From: Microvirga aerilata
Lineage (GTDB): Bacteria > Pseudomonadota > Alphaproteobacteria > Rhizobiales > Beijerinckiaceae
Assembly (NCBI RefSeq): GCF_016743775.1
Contig: NZ_JAEQMY010000047.1
Span: 1 to 37,535, forward strand
Direction: 5' to 3'
Length of the DNA: 37,535 bases
The notes under the pieces are model-generated. The model had not been told where the DNA came from and did not search any database. It saw only the letters and a list, made by a program, of their open reading frames with translations. The position numbers were made by a program, and so were the translations under genes. This document shows positions 13,533 to 21,907 of the stretch, in pieces (the stretch's first letter is position 1; each line of letters starts with the position of its first letter).

Positions 13533-13931
13533 CTATCCCTGACCAGGGGTGGGGAGTGTTCTTGGTTTGCCGTGCTCGTCGATGGCCACAAAGGTGAAGG
13601 TCCCCTCTGTGACCTTCTCACTCTCCTGTGTCCCTCTTGCCTTGGCCCAGGTCTCGATGTGAACTGTGACGGAGGTCTCGCCGCTCTTGACCAGGGTACA
13701 GTAGCAGGAAACCTCGTCATCAACAGAGACAGGTCGCAGGAACTCCATGGCCTCGATCGAGTCCGTGGCAACACGACCGCCTGCTGCCTGAGCCACGCAC
13801 GTTCCACCCGCCAGATCCATCTGAGACACGGTCCAGCCGCCGAAGATGTCGCCGCTTGGGTTGGTATCCCGCGGCATCGCTACTGTCCGGAGATGCGGGC
13901 CGCCTGGTACGTTAGGTTGCTGGTCTGTCAT
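13533..13931 (-). CDS. Acyl-CoA thioesterase, YciA-type hotdog fold (132 aa)
   Basis: The ATG is preceded by GGAGAAG at a good distance. The sequence has the hotdog-fold signature of YciA/acyl-CoA hydrolases: HLRTVAMPRDTNPSGDIFGG, in which the Asn-x-x-Gly-Asp-Ile-Phe-Gly-Gly segment holds the catalytic Asp region, then WTVSQMDLAGGTCVAQAAGG on the long central helix, and AMEFLRPVSVDDEVSCYC. The length is typical for the family (about 130). The enzyme hydrolyses short- to medium-chain acyl-CoA to free acid and CoA in the cytoplasm. It stands alone, convergent with the small RNA candidate and divergent from the DUF892 gene. Confidence 0.88.
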   Translation of the reverse strand: MTDQQPNVPGGPHLRTVAMPRDTNPSGDIFGGWTVSQMDLAGGTCVAQAAGGRVATDSIEAMEFLRPVSVDDEVSCYCTLVKSGETSVTVHIETWAKARGTQESEKVTEGTFTFVAIDEHGKPRTLPTPGQG

Positions 13932-14168
13932 GGAAGCTTCTCCCCTGTCGCATCATCCCTGCCATAGCTGCGGGCGGTGAACGCTCCCAAGTCCCTTCTG
14001 ATCCAAGTCTGGGCACACTTCGAGACACTGATGTGACCTCGAGAGCCGCAGAGGACGACGCCAGCCGAGTGCCAGCTCCCCACCCTTTACCCCACATCGA
14101 GTGACTCGGGAAAGTCCAAATGCACCAGCCACTTATCAGTGTTGCTGTGCCTCTGGTGGATGCTGCCC

Positions 14169-14194
14169 GGAACAATAGCCTTCAGGGCAGTGTT
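14169..14194 (+). promoter_or_regulatory. EcfG-like promoter of the DUF892 gene
   Basis: GGAAC (14169-14173), 17-base spacer, TGTT (14191-14194), one mismatch from the consensus. The gene starts at 14229 with a GGAGAG ribosome-binding site in between. Confidence 0.5.
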
Positions 14195-14228
14195 GAACGA
14201 GCCCGCACACAAAGCTGGAGAGACCACC

Positions 14229-14722
14229 ATGCCCGCCAAGCAGAAGACCCTGCAGGACCTGTTTCTGGTCGGACTGAAGGACTCTACCACGCCGAGAAAG
14301 CGCTGCTGAGATCGCTGCGCAAAATGGCGAAGGCCGCCGAATCCGATCAGCTTCGACAGGCTTTTGAGACCCACCGGAGCGAGACCGAGGGGCAGGTCGA
14401 GCGTCTCGAGCGGGTGTTCGAAATGGTTGGCAAGCGTCCGCAGGGGAAGACCTGCGAGGCCATGCAGGGTATCCTTGCTGAAGGTGAGGAGGTCATGGAC
14501 GACTTTGCTGACAGCGAGGCGCTTGATGCTGGCCTGCTCGCCGCTGCACAAGCCGTGGAGCACTATGAGATCGCGCGCTACGGCACGCTCCGGAGCTGGG
14601 CTGCTCAGCTCGGCATGAACGATGCCGTGACCCTCTTCGAGGAGACGCTGCAGGAGGAGAAGAAAACAGATCAGCTTCTCACCGAGCTTGCCGAGGCAGC
14701 ACTTAACCAGAAGGCAGCCTGA
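14229..14722 (+). pseudogene. DUF892 / YciE-like ferritin-fold stress protein gene with a one-base frameshift
   Basis: The start ATG (14229) opens MPAKQKTLQDLFLVGLKD, the typical N-terminus of DUF892 proteins. The next expected segment (YHAEKALLRSLRKMAKAA) is in the following frame: inserting one C near 14280 joins the two and gives a 164-residue protein, the normal family length. The rest is a four-helix bundle with the expected Glu/His positions (AEKAL, ETHRSETEGQVERLERVFE, AAQAVEHYEIARYGTL, ETLQEEKKTDQLL) ending LNQKAA. Such proteins bind di-metal sites and are strongly stress-induced; the EcfG-like promoter agrees. As read the gene is broken; a missed base in a sequencing run would be enough. 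Confidence 0.8.
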
Positions 14723-15003
14723 TCTGAGAGGTGACTGCAGCACGAGCGAACACCACCATCTGCATCGCTTGTGCTGCCGTTCCGGAACCAGGCGAGGCAG
14801 CTCTTAAACGTGTCTCTTTCTTGCGATCAGTGAGACTCTATCTCAGAGCAGCCGTAGGTCGGACTGACTGGCTTGCCTTACAAATAGGAGACATGCCCAT
14901 AGGGACGTGGTCGGCATCTCAATGCGCAGGTTAGGTTGATTAAACAGGTGCATGGCGATCTCAGAGGCTTATCGGGTTATTGCCCTGAGAATGGCACCAC
15001 GCG

Positions 15004-15501
15004 TCAGCAGTGGCTGCAAATGCTCTTGGTCGCCTTGTCACTCTGCTCCTGTGCTCGCTGCTCCTTCTCGGTTTCCGGCCCGATGTTGCCGAGACCAGTC
15101 TGATTTCCAGTAGAGCCGCCAGCTCCCGGACCCTGCCGGGGAGCACCAGAACTGGTACTGCTTGGATTGCCAACAGAACCGGTTGTGCCCGGTGGGAGGA
15201 TCGGGGATGTCAATGCTCCACCGGCCGCGCCGTTTGAGTTCGTAGCGCCGGTAGACTGCCGGGGTGAGCCTGTGGCACCTATTGTCGTATTCGTCGAATT
15301 GCCGGTCGATCCGCTGGTTCCTGTGCTGGTCGCGCCACTGCCTGTGGAGCCGCCACCGCTCATGCCAGAGCCGCCGCTAGCACCGCCACCGGCTCCCCCA
15401 CCAGAGCCGCCGCCACCTCCAGACTGTGCGACAGCGATGGGCGCCGCTGCAAACGATAGTGCAGCCACAATCCCTAGAGTTTGCAATTGACGAGAGATCA
15501 T
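15004..15501 (-). CDS. Secreted Gly/Ser/Thr-rich low-complexity protein (165 aa)
   Basis: The ATG at 15501 follows a GGAG ribosome-binding site; the longer in-frame extension lacks one. Residues 1-25 form a signal peptide (MISRQLQTLGIVAALSFAAAPIAVAQ). The mature part is low-complexity: a Gly/Ser-rich block, then Thr/Asn/Gly/Pro-rich sequence with PPGTTGSVGNPSSTSSG, ending in a charged tail (PETEKEQRAQEQSDKATK) and CSHC. No domain is recognisable. It may be an intrinsically disordered periplasmic or cell-surface protein. An EcfG-like motif lies directly upstream on the same strand. Confidence 0.6.
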   Translation of the reverse strand: MISRQLQTLGIVAALSFAAAPIAVAQSGGGGGSGGGAGGGASGGSGMSGGGSTGSGATSTGTSGSTGNSTNTTIGATGSPRQSTGATNSNGAAGGALTSPILPPGTTGSVGNPSSTSSGAPRQGPGAGGSTGNQTGLGNIGPETEKEQRAQEQSDKATKSICSHC

Positions 15502-15542
15502 TGGCTCCTCCGGAGCTGGCTGACGCCAGCCAGCATCACCCA

Positions 15543-15567
15543 AACGCTAAGGAAGGTGTGAGGTTTC
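15543..15567 (-). promoter_or_regulatory. EcfG-like promoter (minus strand)
   Basis: On the minus strand GAAAC (15567-15563), 16-base spacer, CGTT (15546-15543): one mismatch. It is positioned about 40 bases ahead of the ATG at 15501. Confidence 0.4.
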
Positions 15568-15743
15568 AGCTTAGCGTCCAGTTTGCAGCGGATCGTCTCT
15601 AGCCTTAGCGTCAACGTCCGCGTTCCAACCACGACAAGACGGCTGTGACGATCCTAACCAAATCAGCTCTGCTGCGGTGGTATCAGTAGTACCCAGGCCT
15701 GTTGCCTCTGTTGAGTGCCACAAATCACAGCAGGAGACGTACC

Positions 15744-16390
15744 ATGGATCGTCGCATTGTCTTAGCCGGCTTGGCTGCTGCAATCACCGTCCCGGCATTG
15801 GCGCAGACCAGCGGATCCCCCTCGCCCCGACAACCGGGGGCTGCGGGCTGAGCAGCTGGGGGGCTCTGCCGGCTCGGGAGTCGGGGCAAGCCGCATGAGT
15901 GGACAGCAGATGACGCAGGCTGACATGCAGCAGACAATGCAGCTAGGCATGGTGGCGCTTGAAATCAGCCGGATCGCGCAGCAGAAGGCGCAGAATACCG
16001 ACCTGAAGAGGTTTGCTACCTTCGAAGTGCAGGAGCAAACCACCCTCAACGAGGTTCTGCACTCCATGATGGAGCCCGCCACGACATCGGCAACGGGCGC
16101 GGCGGCTCAGTCAAGCCAACCGGGAGCCGCCTCAGGGGCGAATGCCCCAGCCATGCAGATGGATGCCCGAAGCAAGGAGATGATCCAGAGACTGCAGAAC
16201 ACTCAAGCGGGTGAGGCCTTCGACCGCCAGTACCTTCAGGGGCAAATGGAAGGGCACAGCGCCCTACTACAGGTGCAGTCGCAGTATCTGCAAAGCAACC
16301 CACAGAACCGCGAACACATGAACGTCGCGAAGATGGCCCGTGCTGTGATCATAGAGCATGTCGCCTTGGAGAGCATGAGGTTTTGTAGGG
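15744..16390 (+). pseudogene. DUF4142 periplasmic protein gene, frameshifted after the signal peptide
   Basis: The ATG at 15744, after a CAGGAGA ribosome-binding site, encodes a clean signal peptide (MDRRIVLAGLAAAITVPALA, then QTS) but this frame stops at about 15850. The next frame continues AEQLGGSAGSGVGAS and then a DUF4142 domain from 15895: MTQADMQQTMQLGMVALEIS, RIAQQKAQNTDLKRFATFEV, with the later VAKMARAVIIEHVALE near the end. Adding one GC dinucleotide around 15848 would restore one protein of about 210 residues. DUF4142 proteins are periplasmic helical bundles induced by stress. The 3' end abuts a transposase fragment at 16394, so the last residues may also be lost. Translation from the internal ATG at 15895 would give an unsecreted domain. 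Confidence 0.7.
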
Positions 16391-16393
16391 CAA

Positions 16394-16556
16394 TTAAGCG
16401 GCGGCTTGTCTGCGACCCCTGTCATTGTCGTTCACCATGCCGGGATACCAGTGCTCGAATGCGGCACGAAGTGAGCCATCCAAGGTCCTTGTCCGCGTCT
16501 GCAACAGCAGATGAGCCCCGCGCCGGCTCCACTGCATCTGCTGCTTCTTGGCAACG
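16394..16556 (-). mobile_element. Transposase C-terminal fragment (IS remnant)
   Basis: The minus strand encodes KKQQMQWSRRGAHLLLQTRT followed by RTLDGSLRAAFEHWYPG and a basic end. I recognise this as the C-terminus of a bacterial IS transposase ('MRW.PRGAHLLLQVRT...F..WYP'), though the family cannot be fixed from this part. The catalytic domain is missing: upstream sequence belongs to an unrelated MarR fragment on the other strand. No clear terminal repeat is visible. Confidence 0.55.
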
Positions 16557-16558
16557 CC

Positions 16559-16756
16559 AGCGACAGTCGCCGACAACTCCTCTTCGTCAGCGATGGGGGC
16601 CGGGATCTCTACCATGGCTACATCCCAGCCCTTCGGGCACGGGAGCAGGCGATGCTCGCCTGTTTGTCGAAAGCCGAGCGCAGGCAACTGGACTGTTTGC
16701 TCGACAAGCTCGCCGCGCATGTTCCTGAATGGGGATTTGTTGCGGAACTTGAGTGA
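16559..16756 (+). pseudogene. MarR-family regulator, C-terminal fragment
   Basis: The frame encodes DSRRQLLFVSDGGRDLYHGY then IPALRAREQAMLACLSKAER and RQLDCLLDKLAAHVPEW. This matches the wing-and-dimerisation-helix end of MarR regulators ('R...V.LT.EGR.LY..I.P.A...E..LL..L...ER..L..LL.KL'). The N-terminal helices and recognition helix are missing; the fragment starts where the transposase remnant begins, so the insertion probably removed them. It has no start codon in place. Confidence 0.5.
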
Positions 16757-16775
16757 TAAGTTGTGCAATTCGTCC

Positions 16776-16826
16776 TGTCAGCCCTTCACTGCCATTCCAA
16801 AAGCGGACGGCAATCAAGGGCTGACA
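16776..16826. repeat. 51-bp imperfect palindrome (REP- or MITE-like)
   Basis: Outer arms TGTCAGCCCTT (16776-16786) and AAGGGCTGACA (16816-16826) are perfect inverted repeats of 11 bp; the interior keeps GCC/GGC pairing. No T-tract follows. It lies between the MarR fragment and the IS3 remnant. Confidence 0.6.
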
Positions 16827-16842
16827 TGGGTCCAGCCTAAAC

Positions 16843-17380
16843 TGAACCGCGCCGGGATTCCCGGAGGCTCCAACACCTGACAAGATGGAGCCATGACGAA
16901 GCGAACACCCCCTTATTCCCCAGAGGTCCGCGAGCGGGCGATCCGGATGGTTTTCGATCACCAGGATGAGTACACCTCACAGTATGAGGCAATCCGGTCA
17001 ATTGCGGCCAAGATTGGCTGCTCGGGCGAGGCGCTGCGCCACTGGGTGCGCCAGGAGGAGGGTAACCAGAGCCTTCCCCCTGGGGCCGATGACCCAGGAG
17101 CAGGAGCGCATCAAGGTGCTCGAGCGTGAGGTGCGTCAGGCCAACGAGATCCGCGCAAAGCCAGCGCGTATTTTGCCCAGGCGGAGCTCAACCGCCGCTC
17201 CAAGCCATGAAGGCGTTATCGACAAGCATCGTGAGGCCTACGGGGGCGAACCGATCTGCCGCGTTCTGGCGATCACCCCGTCAACCTACTACGAGCACGC
17301 CGCCCGCAAGGCGGATCCTGACCGCAGATCGGCCCGCGAGCGCCAGGATGCCGAACTGACGTTAACAAGCAGGAGCTAAG
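16843..17380 (+). mobile_element. IS3-family insertion sequence remnant
   Basis: The left end at about 16843 (TGAACCGCGCCGGGATTCCC) resembles the terminal repeat of IS3-type elements. It is followed by orfA at 16893 (MTKRTPPYSPEVRERAIRMV ... RHWVRQ), the helix-turn-helix part, which continues out of frame as TQEQERIKVLEREVRQANEI (leucine zipper). orfB starts near 17208 with DKHREAYGGEPICRVLAITP and STYYEHAARKADPDRRSARE and stops after about 55 codons. The DDE catalytic region and the right end are missing, so the element is dead. Several single-base shifts are present in orfA. Confidence 0.8.
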
Positions 17381-17612
17381 GGGCCAGCGGCTCAACCGGA
17401 GGAGTTTGTCAATCGCATCGGCACCAACGCCAACCTTGTTCTGAGTAGGATGATCACTGTTGTTTTGACACAGGCGCTCAACTGCGACTACCGTAACTCT
17501 CCCTAATAGGGTTCGAGATTAATTTGGCCGCGGGAACTAGCGTACCAGCCCGCGATTCCCAGGGGTTGCAAGAGCTTCGAACAAAACAAACTACAAAACG
17601 AGGAAACGCGCC

Positions 17613-18695
17613 ATGAAGAGACGAGCTTTTCTTACAGGTACAGTTACAGCTGCAGCTGTTGGTACGGTTGCGTCACCAGCTGTTGCCCAATCAATGCCTG
17701 AAGTGCGTTGGCGGCTCGCATCAAGCTATCCCAAGTCTCTGGATACGCTTTATGGCGCGGGCGTGCAGATCGCAAAGCGTGTCGCGGAGGCAACCGACAA
17801 CAAGTTCCAGATTCAGGTCTTTGCGGCAGGCGAAATCGTCGGCGGCCTGCAAGTGCTGGATGCGGTCCAGAATAACACCGTCGAATGCGCCTACACGCTG
17901 TCGAGTTATTTCATCGGCAAAGACCCAACCTTCATGTTTGAGGCTTCCGTGCCCTTCGGTTTCAACGTGCGTCACCATAATGCCTGGATGTATCATGGTG
18001 GTGGGCTCGCCCTCACAAGAGACCTCATGAAGACTTACAACGTCTACAACATCCCAGCGGGAAACACCGGAGCCCAGATGGGTGGCTGGTTCCGCAACGA
18101 GATCAAGTCCGTTGAGGATCTAAAAGGCCTGAAGTTTCGCATTGCCGGCATGGGCGGCCAAATTCTGTCCCGCCTCGGCGTTGTACCCCAGGTCGTCGCC
18201 GGGGGCGATATCTACCCTGGGCTCGAGCGCGGAACACTTGATGCAGTTGAGTGGGCGGGGCCTTACGACGACGAGAAACTCGGCTTCCAGAAAGTGGCGA
18301 AGTATTACTATTATCCAGGCTTTTGGGAAGGCTCGGCTCAAACGTCACTCTATGTGAACCTGGAGCGTTGGAACGCATTGCCACCTCACTACAAGGCAGT
18401 GCTGGAAGCAGCTTGCGCTGAAGCCAATGTCTGGTGCGTCTCGAAATATGACGCCGAGAATCCGGATGCTCTCAGACGCTTGATAGGAGCGGGCGCAGAG
18501 CTGAGAGCCTTTCCTAAGGACGTTATGGATGCCGCTTACAAACAGGCTTTCGCTCTGTACGGGGAGCTCGCGGCCTCTAACCCTCGGTTCAAGACGGTTT
18601 ACGATGCCTGGAACGCCTTCCGGGATAAGGAGCTTGCCTGGTTCCGAGTGGCGGAACTGCCCTACGATTACTACGTGTACTCGCAGCGGACTTAA
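17613..18695 (+). CDS. TRAP transporter periplasmic substrate-binding protein, DctP/TakP type (360 aa)
   Basis: The N-terminus MKRRAFLTGTVTAAAVG is a Tat-type signal (twin Arg at residues 3-4), typical of TRAP binding proteins, with cleavage near SPAVAQ. The mature protein has the DctP signature parts: RWRLASSYPKSLDTLYGAG, VQIAKRVAEATDNKFQIQVF, a central FRIAGMGGQILSRLGVVPQV (ligand Arg region), and GTLDAVEWAGPYDD, followed by the long C-terminal helices. The Trp/Asp-rich ligand pocket (VEWAGPYDD) resembles TakP-like proteins that bind 2-oxo acids. No DctQ or DctM membrane subunit is nearby, so it must share a transporter encoded elsewhere. It is likely co-transcribed with the SDR and FAD oxidase genes downstream. 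Confidence 0.88.
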   Translation: MKRRAFLTGTVTAAAVGTVASPAVAQSMPEVRWRLASSYPKSLDTLYGAGVQIAKRVAEATDNKFQIQVFAAGEIVGGLQVLDAVQNNTVECAYTLSSYFIGKDPTFMFEASVPFGFNVRHHNAWMYHGGGLALTRDLMKTYNVYNIPAGNTGAQMGGWFRNEIKSVEDLKGLKFRIAGMGGQILSRLGVVPQVVAGGDIYPGLERGTLDAVEWAGPYDDEKLGFQKVAKYYYYPGFWEGSAQTSLYVNLERWNALPPHYKAVLEAACAEANVWCVSKYDAENPDALRRLIGAGAELRAFPKDVMDAAYKQAFALYGELAASNPRFKTVYDAWNAFRDKELAWFRVAELPYDYYVYSQRT

Positions 18696-18720
18696 GCTCC
18701 CTTCCCTCTTTTTCGGTGCT

Positions 18721-18738
18721 CGGCGGCTGAAGCCGCCG
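18721..18738 (+). promoter_or_regulatory. Intercistronic hairpin after the binding-protein gene
   Basis: CGGCGGC, loop TGAA, GCCGCCG: a perfect 7-bp GC stem 26 bases after the stop codon, without a T-tract. Such hairpins often protect binding-protein mRNA from decay and lower expression of distal genes. Confidence 0.5.
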
Positions 18739-18851
18739 ACGCATCGTTGCCGATCGCATGAGCGCATTTGAGAGGCGCTCACCCCACTGCCCTTCTCCTT
18801 TGGAGAATACTGCTTGGACAGTACTTCACTAGCTAACGGGAGAACTCTGTT

Positions 18852-19715
18852 GTGCCTCGTCCAGAAATAAGGTCTCCCCTGCGCATGGATGCGCAACGTA
18901 ATGCTGGCCGCAGCATTGTGGTAACCGGTGCCGCCGGCGGGATTGGGCTGGCGATCACACGCCGGCTGCTGCAGGATGGTTGGCATGTGGTCGCGACCGA
19001 TGTCGATCAGAATGCTCTCGATGCTGCCGCTTCGGCCATCAGCGCAAATTCGCAACCTCAGTTTCTTCGAATGAATGTGGCAGACCGCTCCGATGTTGGC
19101 GCGGCAGCGGCTGCCCTGAGCTCCAATGGCCGAGCCATTGCAGGACTTGTAAACGCTGCGGGCCTTCTTCAGGACGTTACGTCCTTCCTGACCATGGACG
19201 AGCAGCAGCAGCAGGCCATCTGGAATGTGAACTATTTCGGTGCTGTAACGTGTACGCAGGTGTTCGGCGAGCTGATAGCTGGAGCGGGCGGCGGTTCAAT
19301 CGTAAATATCACCTCGATCAACGAGCATCGTCCTCTGCCCCTGCATGCATACGCGCCTACAAAAGTGGCGCTGGGCGCCCTCACCACGCTCACAGCGGGC
19401 GAGCTTGGACCTGCAGGAATACGCGTTAACGCCATTGCACCCGGATTTACCCTCACCCCTATCCTGAAGGCTAAGATTGCTGCCGGAAAGCGCGACGTGA
19501 AGACAATTGAGTCTCATACGGCTTTGGGGAGGCTTGTCGAGCCGGATGAAATAGCGGCTGTCACAAGCTTTCTTATGTCAGACGACGCGAGTGCTATCAC
19601 CGGAGCCAGTATCCCAGTTGACGCTGGCTGGCTGGCAACCTCCCACTGGATGAATTTTGCGGACCTTCAGCATGGTTCGCAAGGCACCAATCCCGTGGCA
19701 GGACAGGCGGACTAG
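18852..19715 (+). CDS. Short-chain dehydrogenase/reductase (287 aa)
   Basis: Starts with GTG at 18852 after a GGGAGAA site; an internal ATG at 18885 (MDAQRN) is an alternative. Classical SDR motifs: cofactor-binding VVTGAAGGIG near the N-terminus, LVNAAG (NAAG), the catalytic Ser in NITSINEH, the YAPTK active site (Tyr and Lys), and the IRVNAIAPGF segment after it. The Asp in 'VVATDVDQ' after the second beta strand favours NAD over NADP. The tail after SIPVDAGW is somewhat long. The next gene's ribosome-binding site overlaps this stop codon, so the two form one operon, probably with the TRAP binding protein. The substrate is likely a hydroxy acid or an alcohol derived from it. Confidence 0.85.
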   Translation: MPRPEIRSPLRMDAQRNAGRSIVVTGAAGGIGLAITRRLLQDGWHVVATDVDQNALDAAASAISANSQPQFLRMNVADRSDVGAAAAALSSNGRAIAGLVNAAGLLQDVTSFLTMDEQQQQAIWNVNYFGAVTCTQVFGELIAGAGGGSIVNITSINEHRPLPLHAYAPTKVALGALTTLTAGELGPAGIRVNAIAPGFTLTPILKAKIAAGKRDVKTIESHTALGRLVEPDEIAAVTSFLMSDDASAITGASIPVDAGWLATSHWMNFADLQHGSQGTNPVAGQAD

Positions 19716-19728
19716 GAGGAAGCCCCCG

Positions 19729-21144
19729 ATGAGTTTGCAAGGTCAAATGTCGCCACCTCATCGCGATAACGACGCGATCATGCTGGTTCTGGAGGCGTTG
19801 GCTAACCGCTTCGGCGATCGGTTCAGCGCAAACAGAACGGTTCGTGAGCAGCACGCGAATATCACGAGTTGGCACCCGGTCAAGATCCCGGACGGCGTCG
19901 TGTATCCCGAATCCACGGCCGAGGTTAGCGAGATTGTCTCGATCTGTGCAAAACACCGCGTTCCGATTATTCCGTTCGGGACTGGGACGTCCCTTGAGGC
20001 AGGCGTCAATGCCCCATTCGGCGGTGTCTCCATTGATATGGGGCGGATGAGCCGAGTTATTGCCGTCAACGAAGATGATATGGATTGCGTCGTTGAAGCA
20101 GGCGTGACACGCAAGCAGTTGAATGCCCATCTTCGATCTCAGGGCCTGTTCTTCCCGATCGATCCTGGCGCAGATGCAAGCGTGGGCGGCATGGCGTCCA
20201 CACGGGCGTCCGGCACCAACGCAGTTCGGTACGGCACGATGAAAGATAACGTGCTGGCTTTGACGGTTGTGATGCCCGATGGCTCAATCCGCAAGACCGG
20301 TACACGCGCCCGCAAGTCCGCAGCTGGCTACGACATCACGCGGCTGTTCGTCGGCGCCGAGGGCACACTCGGTATCATTACCGAGTTGACGCTTAAGTTG
20401 CACGGCATTCCTCAGACGATCGCCTCCGCCGTCTGCTCATTTCCTGATCTGGAGTCGGCCTGCAATGCGGTGATCACCACCATCCGGTATGGAATTCCAA
20501 TCGCACGAATTGAGCTCCTGGACGAGGTGCAGGTGCATGCCTGCAACGTTCACTCCAAGTTAACTCTGCCCGAGCTTCCCACGCTCTTCCTGGAATTCCA
20601 CGGCACTGAGGCTGGAGTACAAGAGCAATCGGGGACTGTTGCAGAGATCGCCAAGGATTTTGGCGGAGGCTCTTTCGACTGGGCTCTGCAAGCGGAAGAC
20701 CGCACAAGGCTATGGGAGGCACGCCACAATGTATATTGGGCGTGCTTGGAGCTTCGGCCCGGGTCAAAGTTCATTGCAACTGATGTTTGTGTCCCAATCT
20801 CACGTCTGGCTGAATGCATGGTTCAGACCAAAGCCGATATTGGAAAGACAGGCCTTGTGGCTCCGATCGTCGGCCACGTAGGGGACGGAAATTTCCATGT
20901 ATCCGTCATGGCTATGACAGACGACCCTGAGGAAATGGCACGCGTCAAAGCGTTCATTGACCGCCTGAACCTTCGTGCGATCGAGATGAACGGAACATGT
21001 ACCGGTGAGCACGGCATTGGTGAGGGAAAGCAGGAATTCCTGGTCCGGGAGCATGGCGCTAACGTGGACACCATGCGGGCGATCAAAGCTGCCTTGGATC
21101 CCCATAACATCATGAACCCGGGCAAAATTTTTCGATCCGGGTGA
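19729..21144 (+). CDS. FAD-linked oxidase, GlcD / cytochrome-type D-lactate dehydrogenase family (471 aa)
   Basis: The ATG at 19729 follows a TAGGAGGA site that overlaps the upstream stop; the longer in-frame start at 19657 lies inside the SDR gene and is rejected. The N-terminal half is a PCMH-type FAD-binding domain (VVYPESTAEVSEIVSICAKH; the pyrophosphate-binding IIPFGTGTSLEAGVN; DPGADASVGGMASTRASGTN; GYDITRLFVGAEGTLGIITE). The C-terminal half has the oxidase-C signature GHVGDGNFHVSVM and a final NGTCTGEHGIGEGK with the conserved His. These enzymes oxidise D-2-hydroxy acids (D-lactate, glycolate) to 2-oxo acids and pass electrons to the respiratory chain. With the TRAP binding protein and SDR it forms a hydroxy-acid utilisation cassette. 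Confidence 0.88.
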   Translation: MSLQGQMSPPHRDNDAIMLVLEALANRFGDRFSANRTVREQHANITSWHPVKIPDGVVYPESTAEVSEIVSICAKHRVPIIPFGTGTSLEAGVNAPFGGVSIDMGRMSRVIAVNEDDMDCVVEAGVTRKQLNAHLRSQGLFFPIDPGADASVGGMASTRASGTNAVRYGTMKDNVLALTVVMPDGSIRKTGTRARKSAAGYDITRLFVGAEGTLGIITELTLKLHGIPQTIASAVCSFPDLESACNAVITTIRYGIPIARIELLDEVQVHACNVHSKLTLPELPTLFLEFHGTEAGVQEQSGTVAEIAKDFGGGSFDWALQAEDRTRLWEARHNVYWACLELRPGSKFIATDVCVPISRLAECMVQTKADIGKTGLVAPIVGHVGDGNFHVSVMAMTDDPEEMARVKAFIDRLNLRAIEMNGTCTGEHGIGEGKQEFLVREHGANVDTMRAIKAALDPHNIMNPGKIFRSG

Positions 21145-21379
21145 AATAAGGCCGATAGGAAAACCGGCTCCGCTCGGCAACAAAGTAGCAGGACATCCCC
21201 TACCTTACTGTTAGTCGGTATTTAGCGTCACCAGCACTCGCGACAAAGCCGCAGGAGGGGAGCGCTGCGCGCTCTTGGGAGGTTTAGAGCGCCGGACTGG
21301 AAATTCGACTCCTGGGTTTTGGCCGATCGTGTCCCATGGCGTGGTGTAAGAGCGCCAGTCCTCGGCTGTGCCGGGTTGC

Positions 21380-21612
21380 TCAGGCGGTCACGGCCGACAG
21401 CCTGCGAACGGGATCATCGCTCAACGCGCTCAGACTTTCCAGCGACATGTAGCGCCGGCTCACCGCCCACTCGTCATTCTGCTCCAGCATCAGCGCACCC
21501 ACGAGCCGGATCACCGCCCGGTCATTGGGGAAGATCCCCACGACATCGGAGCGCCGCTTGATCTCGCCGTTGAGCCGCTTGAGCGGGTTGGTCGAGGCAA
21601 TCTGCGCCGCCT
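21380..21612 (-). mobile_element. IS256-family (mutator type) transposase, C-terminal remnant
   Basis: The minus strand reads IASTNPLKRLNGEIKRRSDV then VGIFPNDRAVIRLVGALMLE and QNDEWAVSRRYMSLESL, ending RRLSAVTA at a stop (21380-21382). 'STNPLERLNGEIKRR' and 'VGIFPN' are hallmarks of the C-terminal third of IS256-type transposases. Everything upstream, including the DDE Asp residues, is absent: beyond 21612 the sequence is unrelated. About 75 of 400 codons remain. Confidence 0.85.
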
Positions 21613-21907
21613 TTTGTCAGGTCGCCTCGTGCGCGGGCGCGCCGCACGGCCGCGTCGCGGAGTCCGAGTTGAACGCCCCACGCCGCCGTGCGGTTCATGA
21701 TCGCGAGGGCGTCCCGCACGCGCCTGCGCCGCTGCCGGAGGAGTTCGGGCGCGGCGTCCGGGCCCGGTGCGTCGTAGATCGCCGCGGCAAGGTCCGGCGT
21801 ACTTGAACCGACGCACGTCACCGGGCTTCACGCCCGCCGGACCAGCAGCGGCGAGAGATCGAAAGGCCAGGGTCCGGCACTCCACTTGGCCTGCCGTCGC
21901 GAAGGGC
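21613..21907. other. Unassigned GC-rich segment between IS remnant and protease cluster
   Basis: A minus-strand frame reads protein-like in part (APELLRQRRRRVRDALAIMN, TAAWGVQLGLRDAAVRRARA) but runs out of frame into the IS256 remnant and has no clear start. It may be a piece of another gene disrupted by the insertion. Confidence 0.35.
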
